Shown here piece after piece: positions 1 to 9,700 of a stretch of DNA of 28,165 bases. Each line of letters starts with the position of its first letter. Positions within the stretch are counted from its first letter, which is position 1. The notes beneath the pieces are model-generated. The model was not told where the DNA came from, searched no databases, and saw only the letters and a program-made list of their open reading frames with translations. The stretch is from contig JADGJC010000431.1 in the NCBI GenBank assembly GCA_027596075.1, positions 1 to 28,165 on the forward strand. The letters run 5' to 3'. A program made the translations under genes and the position numbers. The stretch comes from Rhizophlyctis rosea (taxonomy: Eukaryota > Chytridiomycota > Chytridiomycetes > Rhizophlyctidales > Rhizophlyctidaceae).

Positions 1-105
1 CCCCCGCCCCCCGCCGGCGCCCGCCCCCCTCGCCCGCCCGGCCCGCCCCGGCCCGGGCACCCGCGCGCGACCCCCGCGCCCGGCCGCCGCGCCGCCCCCC
101 CTGGG
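1..105. other. Almost pure G+C low-complexity stretch at window start
   Basis: The first ~105 bases are built almost only of C and G, with runs of C broken by GCCGG-like bits. Composition then changes abruptly to G/T-rich sequence near position 110. No codon structure or recognisable repeat unit is visible. An assembly or read-end artefact is the simplest reading; a genuine GC-rich satellite edge is possible. Confidence 0.6.
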
Positions 106-144
106 CTGGTTGGTGTTGGTGGTGGGACGAGAAGGGGAAGGCCG

Positions 145-822
145 ATGTTTGGGGACATTTTGTCGCCGATTGGTGGACGGAGGGGTAGTAGTATGCCGAG
201 GATGTTTGACGCGGATGGGTTTGAAGGGGAGTTTGGAGAGGTTTCGGGGGAGGGTGGGAGGGGCGGTAGGGGTGTTCGGAAAAGCAAAGTCGAAATCGGT
301 CGTCCATGCGCGGGATGTGGAGGATGCGGAGGAGGCTCGGAAGGAGGGGAATGGGTTGCCGGGGTTGAGGGGAACCGTGCAATTGGACCCTAAAGACGTT
401 GAGTTTTTGGGGGGCGATGATTGGTCGTCGGACGAGGAGACGTATCGGGGGGAAAGGAATGAGGACTATAATGAGGAACGATCGGTGTCGGAGGAGTTTG
501 TTGGTGACGAGGGGATGGAGTGGGGGAGAGTGAGGCGGGACAGGTTTTGATGGGGGATGGTGAGGATGAGGAGGAATATGTTGGGAGTTCTGATGTGGGG
601 TTGTCGGGTGCGGAGGGTGGTCTTCTGGGGTGGTGTGGGGGGCTTGGGGGGTGCGTTGTGGGGGGCCTGTCGGAGGTGAAGAGGCCGAGGTCATTGGGAT
701 TGGAGGATGAGGACGATGAGGAGGACGAGTCGTTCGAGGATGCGTCGGAGAATCCTGTTAATGGCGGGTTTCCTCCTGATGGCGTGATTCTGTTCACGGG
801 GCCTCCTCCTGGTCGTTCTTAG
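145..822 (+). CDS. 3' end of an unrecognised protein with acidic C-terminus, frame-broken
   Basis: No single frame is convincing throughout, but protein-like text runs in one frame from about 145 to 270 (FGDILSPIGG; MPRMFDADGFEGEFGEV), in a second from about 270 to 520 (KSKSVVHARDVEDAEEARK; DPKDVEFLGGDDWSSDEE), and again in the first from about 520 to the stop at 820-822 (KRPRSLGLEDEDDEEDE; FEDASENPVNGGFPPDG). The tail is strongly acidic and low in complexity. The two switches fall in G-rich stretches, so they may be base-call errors, an unseen intron, or real decay. The family is not recognised; a KRPR-plus-acidic tail occurs in some phosphatase regulatory subunits, but that is only a vague resemblance. 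The 5' part lies outside the window or is lost in the GC-only edge. Confidence 0.4.
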
Positions 823-1621
823 GCGTTTCAGTGGGGGGTTGTTGGGGTTGGTGTTTGCGTTTGCGTATTTCTCTTTTTCTTTTTTTTTCTTTTTTTGCTT
901 GTTTTCAGACTGTAATATGCTTGGTAGCTTATAGCGATTAATTGTGAATATAACCTGCGATGATTTTGCTTTGTATATTTTTGCTCGAATGTGCGAGAGT
1001 GTGTTGTTTTATGCTCTCTGGCGGGTATGCGTTTTTGATGCCCTTCAAGGGGATATGGCAAAAAAGAAAATTTTGAGATCCCTCTCCCTCCCGCTGCATT
1101 TGCCATGAATGTTTGTCATCATAAAACCAAGACCACACAGATTGGAGGAAAATCATCTGCTTGATCCAGAGAGGCAACCAATGGATGGTAGGCTCGTTCT
1201 TTCCGCCCAGCCTTCATTGGTTATGGTGAAATTGCGGGGCAGTTGATGAGGTAAAATCCTTCTTTGGTGGCGGGGTTTGTTTACATTCCTTTTGCTTCAA
1301 AACAAACTTCAATGCGCGAGGTGGGGCAATGGACGGGATTGAATTTGATTGGCCAACTATCAGACCCATCGAACGGGGTTTCTGCACATTTATTAACACT
1401 AACGACTTTCAAGATATACAAATGCACACTTAATATCTAACCCTGCTAACCTGCTAAGACATATTCGCAAACTAAAAATGAACTTGAAAAAAAGAACAAA
1501 ACATGCAACCACGACCGCCGGCAACCCGCCCTTTTGAACGAATGTTTCCACCATACTAGTTTTATGCAAGCGTTACTAACAACAAGCATCTACTTCCCCC
1601 CTTAACAGCAACCAACCGAAA
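823..1621. other. Convergent intergenic region
   Basis: This separates the plus-strand gene ending at 822 from the minus-strand F-box gene ending at 1622. It starts with a near-pure pyrimidine tract at 868-896 on the plus strand, plausibly 3' UTR of the left gene. No ORF with convincing protein character, tRNA or rRNA is visible. Confidence 0.5.
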
Positions 1622-2821
1622 CTACTCCTCGAAGAACTCATGCCTCGCCCAGCTCCCCCTCACTCCGAACCAGATGTCCGCCCTTGCACGCCTCCGGATC
1701 TCCTTGACGCCATACATCCTCCGGCGCTCATCGGTGGTGATGAAGAAGCGGCGGAGGTTGGTGCGGGTACGGATGATCTCGCGCACATCGTTTGGGTCGT
1801 AGTTCTCCGAATGTATCTCAAGACTGGAGAGGTCGGGGCAGTTGTACTTGAGGGCGTTCTTGAGGCTGGCGACTGTGAGGCCATTGCCCGGTTGGAGGTG
1901 GCGGTATTGGGCGCGGAGGGTTCGGAGGGAGCGTAGGAGGGGCAGGAGGGTTTGGAGCGCTGTGGGCAGGCCATCACCATGGAACATGGTGATGTCGAGG
2001 GTGTGGAGATTGCTGAGAGTGTTTGCGGGGAATGTGATGAGGGCGGCGGCGAAGTAGTCTCCGTTCCAGATGACTGTCCGCAGCGCACTGCCAATTGAAC
2101 TGAAATCCCTCGCAGCCCACAATGAATGGCCATCCTCCCCGGTCGGAACATCGTCGATAATGTTCAGCGTCGTCAGCTTCGGTGCTTTATCCAACCCGTT
2201 CACTTCGATACAATCCGTGAGGTGTAGGCTTGTTAGGTCCAGGTAAACGCGCTGCAGGTGAAGAGTCTCACGAGCCGGATGGCCCCACGAGTAGTTCAAA
2301 TGGAGGGAGAGGTTCTGGAGTGGGGATCTGTACAGAGCATTCAGGATGCGTTGGAAAGTAGGGACGGTGGAGGGTTGTGACGCATTCGCGCTGATTTTGA
2401 AGTTTTTTAGGCGGAGCGGTGCTTGGGCGCTCTGCAAAACCGTTGCCACGGTTGTCAGTGCGTGCCCATTGTCATTTGTAAGGTCTGATAGGTCGAGGGA
2501 TTCTAGTATGGAAACGTCGATACATGGCAAAACCACCTCAAAGGTCGGGTCTGTCGGATGGGCTGTCAGCTTGAGGGAACGGAGGTTGCCGCGACGGACC
2601 GGGTCGCGGAGGGCGATGTCGTAGTCTTGGGCGTTGTGAAAGCCCTCGAGCGTAGCACCTGGGTCGGTTTTGAAGAAGGCCAGGCGCCAGGCCTTACAAA
2701 CCCTGGCAAGATGAAGTGTTCTCTGTGGGCTTTCCCATTTCACGCGGCCAAGTATGGCGATGAGGATGATGAGCGGAAGAAGGTGGATAGAAGACATGGT
2801 GAGTGCCTGTAGGGTGAACAA
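1622..2821 (-). CDS. F-box protein with leucine-rich repeat-like region
   Basis: A single-exon 399-residue ORF. Residues ~12-50 fit an F-box: a hydrophobic LLPLIILIAIL segment, then LARVCKAWRLAFF, matching the family pattern (L-P-x-E-I-L-x-x-I-F ... V-C-K-x-W-R). F-box proteins are the substrate-recruiting subunits of SCF ubiquitin ligases through Skp1. The rest has irregular leucine-rich repeats (LRSLKLTA, LESLDLSDL, LTSLHLTDC, LTTLNIIDD, LHTLDITMF, LSSLEIHSE), the usual substrate-binding half. The usual P-x-E of the F-box is degenerate, so Skp1 binding is inferred. Two in-frame ATGs exist, at 2821 and 2797; the second (MSSIHLLPL) places the F-box at the extreme N-terminus and may be the real start. 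It is divergent from TEL1, and the target is unknown. Confidence 0.75.
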   Translation of the reverse strand: MFTLQALTMSSIHLLPLIILIAILGRVKWESPQRTLHLARVCKAWRLAFFKTDPGATLEGFHNAQDYDIALRDPVRRGNLRSLKLTAHPTDPTFEVVLPCIDVSILESLDLSDLTNDNGHALTTVATVLQSAQAPLRLKNFKISANASQPSTVPTFQRILNALYRSPLQNLSLHLNYSWGHPARETLHLQRVYLDLTSLHLTDCIEVNGLDKAPKLTTLNIIDDVPTGEDGHSLWAARDFSSIGSALRTVIWNGDYFAAALITFPANTLSNLHTLDITMFHGDGLPTALQTLLPLLRSLRTLRAQYRHLQPGNGLTVASLKNALKYNCPDLSSLEIHSENYDPNDVREIIRTRTNLRRFFITTDERRRMYGVKEIRRRARADIWFGVRGSWARHEFFEE

Positions 2822-3452
2822 AGTACCATCTCGTGAGTCCCCTATTTAAAATTCCCAGAGATGCTCATGAGCAAAAAACAGTTGCCCAGTGCAGCACGCA
2901 ACCGTGGGAAGGAGGCAGATGTGGTAGGAAGGGTCATGACGCATACCTGCGGTTTACGCTCGAAACACAGGACCAACGATTCAAACCTTGTTTTTCTACA
3001 CCAGGGCCTTCTACTTGAGTAAAATTTGGCTTCAATAGGGCTTACTACGCGTGAAGGGGTGTTTGGTTTCGCGGATGGAGTTGCGGGAGTATTGAAATGC
3101 CGGTGGAACGTATAAGTAAAGGGGTGCAAAGTGCAGTTGGTGTGTATGCCAAGCCACACGATGACTGTGCGTGCTATATCATAGAGGGATGTATTTTCCC
3201 ACGCTTTTTTCTGGGCCGGGACCAGGCGGGCTATAACTAGCACGCGCTTTCCCACGCTTCATCTGCATCTGTCCACATCTGCTCATCTGCCCATCTGCTC
3301 AACGTCATCTACTTGGGAGTCGTGACGGCCTTCTCAGCAGGACCTGTGACGGCTGTACCACTCCACACGGATATGCTCGTGATAGCACCACCAGCATCGA
3401 GAGCATTCACACCCCTCATTGTCCGATAACACATATCAAAACTTGTCAAACG
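2822..3452. promoter_or_regulatory. Divergent promoter region between F-box gene and TEL1
   Basis: A 631-bp spacer between two divergently oriented start codons. Visible elements are an ACGCGT hexamer at 3047-3052 (the MluI cell-cycle box bound by MBF in yeasts), a TTTCCCACGCTT dodecamer present twice (3195-3206 and 3248-3259), and a CATCTG cluster at 3260-3297. A TATTTAAA-like string lies near 2844-2852 on the F-box side. The minus-strand ORF inside it (2842-3255) shows no protein-like features. That any element is regulatory is inference. Confidence 0.45.
3260..3297. repeat. Five-copy CATCTG cluster
   Basis: Exact CATCTG copies start at 3260, 3266, 3276, 3284 and 3292, about 150 bp upstream of the TEL1 start codon. 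On the other strand they read CAGATG, an E-box-type hexamer. It may be a slippage-derived microsatellite or a binding-site cluster. Confidence 0.7.
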
Positions 3453-3700
3453 ATGTCTAAACACTTGCACGCAATATTGGACGGTCTGCAAGGAGGACAG
3501 AAGGTACGCAGTAGAGAGGTGGACATATGGTAATGGCGACAGGCTGCTCCAAAGAGGCACTTGTGCAGAGCACCTAGCCATTCAGGCAATTCAGGCACCA
3601 TATTGCAATTCAACTGAACACGTCTGCACCCCTTACAGGACCGACACACAGCACTCACTGAGTTCAGGCAGTGTCTCTCAGACGGAGCGGAGTTCAGTCT
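3453..3700 (+). other. TEL1: TEL1 exon 1 and TAN motif split by intron 1
   Basis: ATG at 3453 opens 17 codons ([17 protein letters not shown]), followed by a donor gtacgc at 3504. Intron 1 (3504-3638, 135 nt) ends ccttacag after a ctgaac branch-like site at 3614. Exon 2 continues [13 protein letters not shown]. The joined L-x4-Q-K-x-R-x3-L pattern fits the Tel1/ATM N-terminal (TAN) motif, needed in yeast for telomere maintenance and Mec1-independent signalling. The long open frame downstream has no ATG before about 4400, and an in-frame TGA at 3615 blocks unspliced extension, so this small exon is required. Confidence 0.85.
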
Positions 3701-6700
3701 TTTGGAGTCGGGGCAGTGGGAATGCATCCTGAACATTTACTGTTCAGCGGTGGTGACAGAACGAAGTGACTTTCTTCGAAAGCTCGGCTCGGCGAAGGGT
3801 CTCCCGAAAGCGACGGAAACGAAACTCCACAACACGCTCGAAGTATTTGCAACGACTTTCCGAGCCTTATGTGAGACGGGCCAGAGTCAGTTCCCCCCCA
3901 AAGTAGTTAGACGTATCATCGATCACATCCTTGAAGTCCTACCCCACGGCGAAGGCCTTTTCAAACCCTTCGCGTGGCACTATCCCCGCGCTCTACGCAC
4001 CATTCTCTCCTACCAAACCCACCGTCTCCAAATCCCTATTAAAAAATGGCGCGACTTGCTAAACCTCTGTATCTCAAATCTCACCTCAACCACGACACCC
4101 GACATCAGCCTCTCCCAAGAAAACACCCACAGCACCGACTCCCCCATCAGCCAACGGTCCTCCCAATCCCGCTTCTCATTCTCCCGCAGATCATCCCAAA
4201 TTCCCACCGAAACCGTCGACATAGCCCGCTGCCTTGGCCTCCTCATCATCTCGTCACCCCGCGAAATCGACACGCCAACACTGCGCCAAATCCTCCAAAC
4301 GATCAAAACCTTCATAGCAACCCACTCCGTAGAACACTCATCCCACCTCCCCCTGCTATCATCTCTCTGCCACATTTTTTACGAATACGCACCAAACCAT
4401 TCAGGAATGGTTTGGGAGTACCTCGTCATGACATGTCCTTTCATCCTACGCCTGTGGGAAATTCGCCCATCCCCAATAAAACCGCTCATAATCAACATCT
4501 TCCGCTTCTACCTCCGCCTAGCACGACGCGGCGCATTCATGACGAATATGATCTCCCTGACGGAATGCTGGTGCCCGGAACAGCAGGATCAGTACTCGCC
4601 TGCGAGTGAGGGTGGGGATTGTCCGTCTTGTCATAACGATTTGACATATCGACGGCGGCGGATCAATGAGGATTACAGGACGTTTGTCAAGCAGTTGTGG
4701 GAATTGGTGTCTGATGAAATCGCTAGTAAAGCGGGGATTGGTCATCTTCCTACTCCGGAACTATTCATCAGGACCACTTTGACGCGTCGTGTTTCTCCCG
4801 CCTCGACGGAAAATCCCCTCTCCCTACTCCCTCTTCTAACCGACCCAGCAAAATACAACCTCGACAACATCCTCGAACGAGATTTCACGTCCTACACCTT
4901 CCTCGACCTGGCGTCCGATTGTCTTTCGGAAATGATCTATATCGAGAACCACCCTATTTCGGAGGTCGTAGCAAATGGGCACAGGGACGAAAATTGGGAC
5001 GGAACCAACAACCCCTCTGCATCCGCCACGGATTTATACAGTCCTCGAGTACGTAAACGCGCACGGGGCACGGATGTCGTGTACGAAATTCGCTCCATCG
5101 TGACGCGGACGGGGAATAAGACGGAGAAGGTGTTTGTGGTTCAGGTTCTTTCGTTTTTGTTTTGGAAGTTTGGTATCGACCCAGGGGATGCGGGGGAGGG
5201 GGAAAAATTTAAGGAGATGGGGAAATGTCTGTTGGGGGCGGTTGAGTTTGATGATCGGGAGGGGAGAGGGTGGAGTTTTGTTTGTTGTGGGTGTGCCGCG
5301 TTGTGTGGGGCGGGGGATGGGATGGAGGAGGGGTGGAAGAGGGCTTGGAAGGCGGGGGGGAGGAGGGTTAGGGAGGGGGGTGTTGGAGTTGAGGGAGCGG
5401 TGTTTTATATGGGGTGTGTGGTGAGGAATAGGGCGTTAGTGGCTGCGTTGGGTATTGGTGGGGAGGCGAGTAGTATTGCGGAGCATTTGTTGGGTAGTGG
5501 GGATGTGACGGTTGGGACGCTTGAGTTTTTGAGGGGTGTGGGAATTGGAGGTGGGGAGGAGGGTGTTGGTGGGGTGGATGTTGGGAGGATTTTGGAGTGG
5601 TGTTTGCGTTGTGATGAGGGGAGCCAGACGAATAAAGTTGGGACGGGCGGTGGTGTGGCGGTGCCGACAGATGTTTTGGTACGGTTTTTGGTGGAGGTGT
5701 CGGAATTGGGACGAGGGGACGAACGGCGGGGAACGAGTGAAGAGGATTCCTGCCCTACATTACATCCTCCTTCAACTAAACCGAAAGATGAGTTCGTGGC
5801 GGAATGGAGGTTGCAGACGGTTTGTGGGTTCGTGAAACGGGTGTTGAGTGGGGACGTCTTCCGCTTCGGAATCAACTCCCATGCACAAAACGTACCATCC
5901 GACCCCACTTGCACGTCATCAACCTTAACAACCATCGTCGACGTCTTAACGCACCATCTTGAACGACTTTCACAATCATTCCCTGTCACACCATCACCAA
6001 CATCCATCCTCCGAACCTCGTCTATACCCTCCATCGCCATCGGGTTATATCACGCCGTAGAGCGATATCTAAAACATGACGCCCGAACCTCCGACGTAGA
6101 TATCACCCGCCTCCGAACGGCCATAACGAACCTCGCATCCTCCATCGTTGACGCAATCACTGAAACGGGCAGTGACGTAAAATTTTTGGAAGAAGTCGTT
6201 GGGTGGGTCGATACGGGACAAGAGACCTCCTTTTCTCAAAACTTGTTGGACCGCATTACGGGTATTGCGCTGAACGCCATGGAAGGCGACACGTCAACAT
6301 CTCCATCCCTTTCCGGTATGGACGTTGACTCCCCGACTCCTAAAACGCCGAAACGGGGGTCGGCGGCGGATTTGGATGATTTTGAGAGGGTTGTGACGCC
6401 TGGGAGGGGGGCGGGTGGGGGTTTATCGGTGGGATTGAATGCGGAGTATTTTGGGGGTGGGGAGGAGGGGGGGAGGAGTGTTGTTGGGGTTGGGTTGAGG
6501 ATTTGTGGGTCGGTGCGGGCCCTGCGGGGGGATGGGGAGAGGGTTTTGGGGGTTGTGTGCGGGTTGATTGAGGGGGGAAGGGTGGTGGGGATTGAGAGGG
6601 AGGTTGTTGGGTGGGTTGAGACGGTGGGAGATATATTGGAAAAAGGTATGTTTTCAGCAGTTCGTTTTTGTACGTCTTGTTGGTCGACGGCCAGAAGGAG

Positions 6701-9700
6701 ATTGGTGCCTGTGGTGGGATGTAAGTAAGGTCACTGCCGTGAGGGATGGCGGTACGTGGAGTGAGGGGCCTGAAGAGATCGTCGGTTTCTGTCTCGTTGA
6801 GGTTCTGGACATAGTGTTTATTCGTGTCAGATCCATGAATTTATTCCTAAATTCTCTTTTTCCTTCCCCATCAAAACTAGACCAAACCTGCGCCCTCCTC
6901 AACGCCCTCTCAACTCTCCTCCTCCACCACGAGAAAAACCCGTGGATGCAGCTCTTCACTTTGAGATGTTTGACTGCCCTCATTCCCTCCGTCACAATAT
7001 TCCAGAACGGGGATGAGGAAATTCGGAACCTTGCTGGGATGTTTTTGCGTTTCTTTCGTGGTAAAGCGCAGGGGGAGGGAGCGTTTTGGAGGGTTTGTGT
7101 TGAGTTTGGGAGGTTCGTTGGGGGTGGTGGAGGGGTTTTTGGGGGTGGGGAAGGGAGGGAGGGTGGTATGGAGGAGTTGCTGGGGATCTTGGGAGGGGAT
7201 CTGAGGGTCGCGGTTTGGTGTTGTGGGAGGGTTGCGGGGGAGTTGAGAGGTTTGGGATCGAAGGAGAGGGAGGGGGTTGTGAAGGGGGTTGAGGAGGCGT
7301 TGGTGGGTGGGGATGAAGGACGAGTGGTTGTTCGGATGGGGTTTTGGGTTGAGGTTGCGGTTTTCTGTGTCGGGTTGAGGGAGCGGGCGGTTTTTGAGAT
7401 TATTGATGGGGATGTTCCGGGGGGTTTTGTAGGAACGGATGTGGTGCGGAAGGCGTTGACGGCTGTTGCGGATCGGCTTGGGTTCCGGACGGAGAAGGCG
7501 TTGTTGGCGCAAGTCATGCCGGGACTTTTGGAGATTTGGGTTGCGAGGGGGAGAGGGGTGGTGGAGTTTCCGGTGGGGGTTTGTGGGTTTGATAGTTTTG
7601 TGGGGTTGGTTGGGTGGTTGGGTTGGTTGTTCTTTGGGGGTTGGGGTCGGGGTGTGGGGGGGGGGTGGGGTGGGGGGGGGTTGGGGGTGTTGTGGGGTGG
7701 TTTGGGTTGATTTTGATGGGGGTGGGAGAAGTGAATGGGGAGGAGGAGGTGAGAAGTGACGACGGAGGGGGGCGACCGAGGTTTGAGTTTGGAGTTGAGT
7801 TGAGGGCTTTGGGGGAGTTGGCGGAGTTGGTGGGTGGGGATGGGAGGACGAGTAAAAAGCACGAAGGGTGGAAGGGGTTGTTCTCGCCGGAAGTCGTGCA
7901 GAGAGTTTTGCAGGATTATCAGGTTAGGATTGAGGACGCGTGGTTTGTGGAGGAGAAGAGACGATTGATTCGGCATGGTTATGTCGGGTTGATGGCCATT
8001 GCGGGGTCGGTGGTCGTGTCGCATCCGCTGTTATTCGGGTGCGTTGTTGGAGCTTTGGTTCGGTGGATGAAAGTTCGGGAATGCGTTGATGTTTGTTGTG
8101 CGGTATTGATGTGGATCTGTCGGGCGGCGAAAGGGGAAGAAGAAATGTTGGGGAGGGAGTTGGTGGAGGTTGTTCCTGCTATTGGGGAGATTGCGAAGGT
8201 TTATGAGAGGGGTGGGGACGTCGAATGTGCGGGGAGGGTTGTGGGGCTTTTGGAGGGGTTGATTGAGTTGTTGAGGGGTGCTGCGGACGGGGATGCGGCG
8301 AGGTTGGCGCTTGTGCAGTTGGATCCTGAAGCGAGGGTTTTGGGGGGGTTGAGGAAGAAGTTTGAGAGAGACGTTGAGAGGGGGGATGTGGGGCTTGTTG
8401 AGCGGTTGCTTGGGATGAGGAATGAGATTGTGGGGACGAGGATTGCTACGGTTATGTATGTGCGGAGGTGTTTGGAGGATGAGGGGTTTGTTAGGGAGTT
8501 GGTGATGGAGGGGAATGAGGGGTTTTTGAGGGGGGTTGTGAGACGGATGGTGGAGTTTGGTAGGGGAGTGGAGAAGAGCGAGACGTTGGCGGTTGAAGTT
8601 GGGAGGTGTTTGGGGAGGGTTGTGCCGTTGGTTTCGGGGAGGGTTATGGGGCAGGAGAGGGTTAAGAATGATGTGACGACGATGGGGAGTTCCACGAAGG
8701 CGTATGTTGGTCATGTTGTTGCTTTGCGGCACCTGATGCGGTATTGTGCTGTTGCGGATGCGAGGTTTTATGGGACGGTTGCGGAGGCGTTGAGGGGGAT
8801 ATTCCGGGTGGACGAAGGGAGGGCGGCGTTGGAGGTTTTGGATGGGGAGGGGGGACCGTGGCGGATATTTTGTGATCCCGGACGTCCTTCGGCGAGCTCG
8901 ACGGGTTCGACTGTGGCGACGACGCACTTTGGTGACGATGCGTTATGGAGCTTAGATGCGGTAGTCGAACAAGACGAATCGGGCAAAATTTACAACGAGT
9001 GGGCAGTGAACATGGCGACGAGTTTGTTAGCGTCGTTCCGGACAGATGATGTCTTTCCGCATCTGTTGCCGATTTTTGCGGCGCGACCGGGTCTCGCGGA
9101 GGATATGTTTCCGTATCTTGTGCATCGGGCATTGCTGACAGAGATTAGTGAATCTACGGAGAGGAAGTTGCAGGTTTTGTTGGCGACGCAGTATCGCAAG
9201 TGGCTTGATAATGTGAACAGGCAGCATCCGAGTGCGACGAGGACTTTGTTGCTTGTTGTTGAGGTATGTGTAATTTGCAAAGGAACTGTCGGTTTTCCCG
9301 GTCCAGCTATGAACGTTCGCCGTCCTTTAGTTCCTCCGCACTCAAAGCCGTCCGGAAGCCGAGACGCCATTCGACAACAATCAATGGTTCGATCTAGATT
9401 TCATCGCCTTAGCCAACGGCGCGGTGCAAATCAAATCGTACGCGAGTGCTCTGCTGTATTTAGAGATCTCGCTGGAGCCCGAGCGGAATAGTCAGTTGCT
9501 TGGAGATCGCATGGACATCGACACTGATGACAACGGTAGCTCCTCCGAGCGCGACGTGCCCTTGACCCGTTCCAGTTTGCTGATGGAGATTTACCGGAGT
9601 ATCGATGACTCGGATGGGTTCGAGGGTGTTATTGCGTCGAGGAGCTCGGAAGGCACTGTTGGGGATTTTGGGGTGTTGATACAGAAGCATGAGACTGCTG

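Noticed and set aside
390..797. 135-residue Ser/Pro-rich minus-strand ORF
   Set aside because: Antisense of the acidic-tail coding sequence; poly-Ser and Pro come from reversed GAG/GAT/GGG codons.
2842..3255. 137-residue minus-strand ORF between the F-box gene and TEL1
   Set aside because: No domain or compositional sign of a protein; it overlaps the shared promoter and repeat cluster.
3702..3704. TTG as start codon of the long TEL1 ORF
   Set aside because: Eukaryotic genes do not normally start at TTG, the frame is open upstream to 3639, and an upstream exon with an ATG gives a better, TAN-containing N-terminus.
6654..8024. 456-residue minus-strand ORF opposite TEL1
   Set aside because: Its Pro/Asn/Ser-rich text is the antisense shadow of the G/T-rich TEL1 coding block; it has no domain and spans TEL1 intron 2 and exon 3.
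8031..8927. 298-residue minus-strand ORF opposite TEL1
   Set aside because: Same cause: low-complexity His/Pro/Asn/Arg text produced by strand skew in a region that aligns with ATM on the plus strand.
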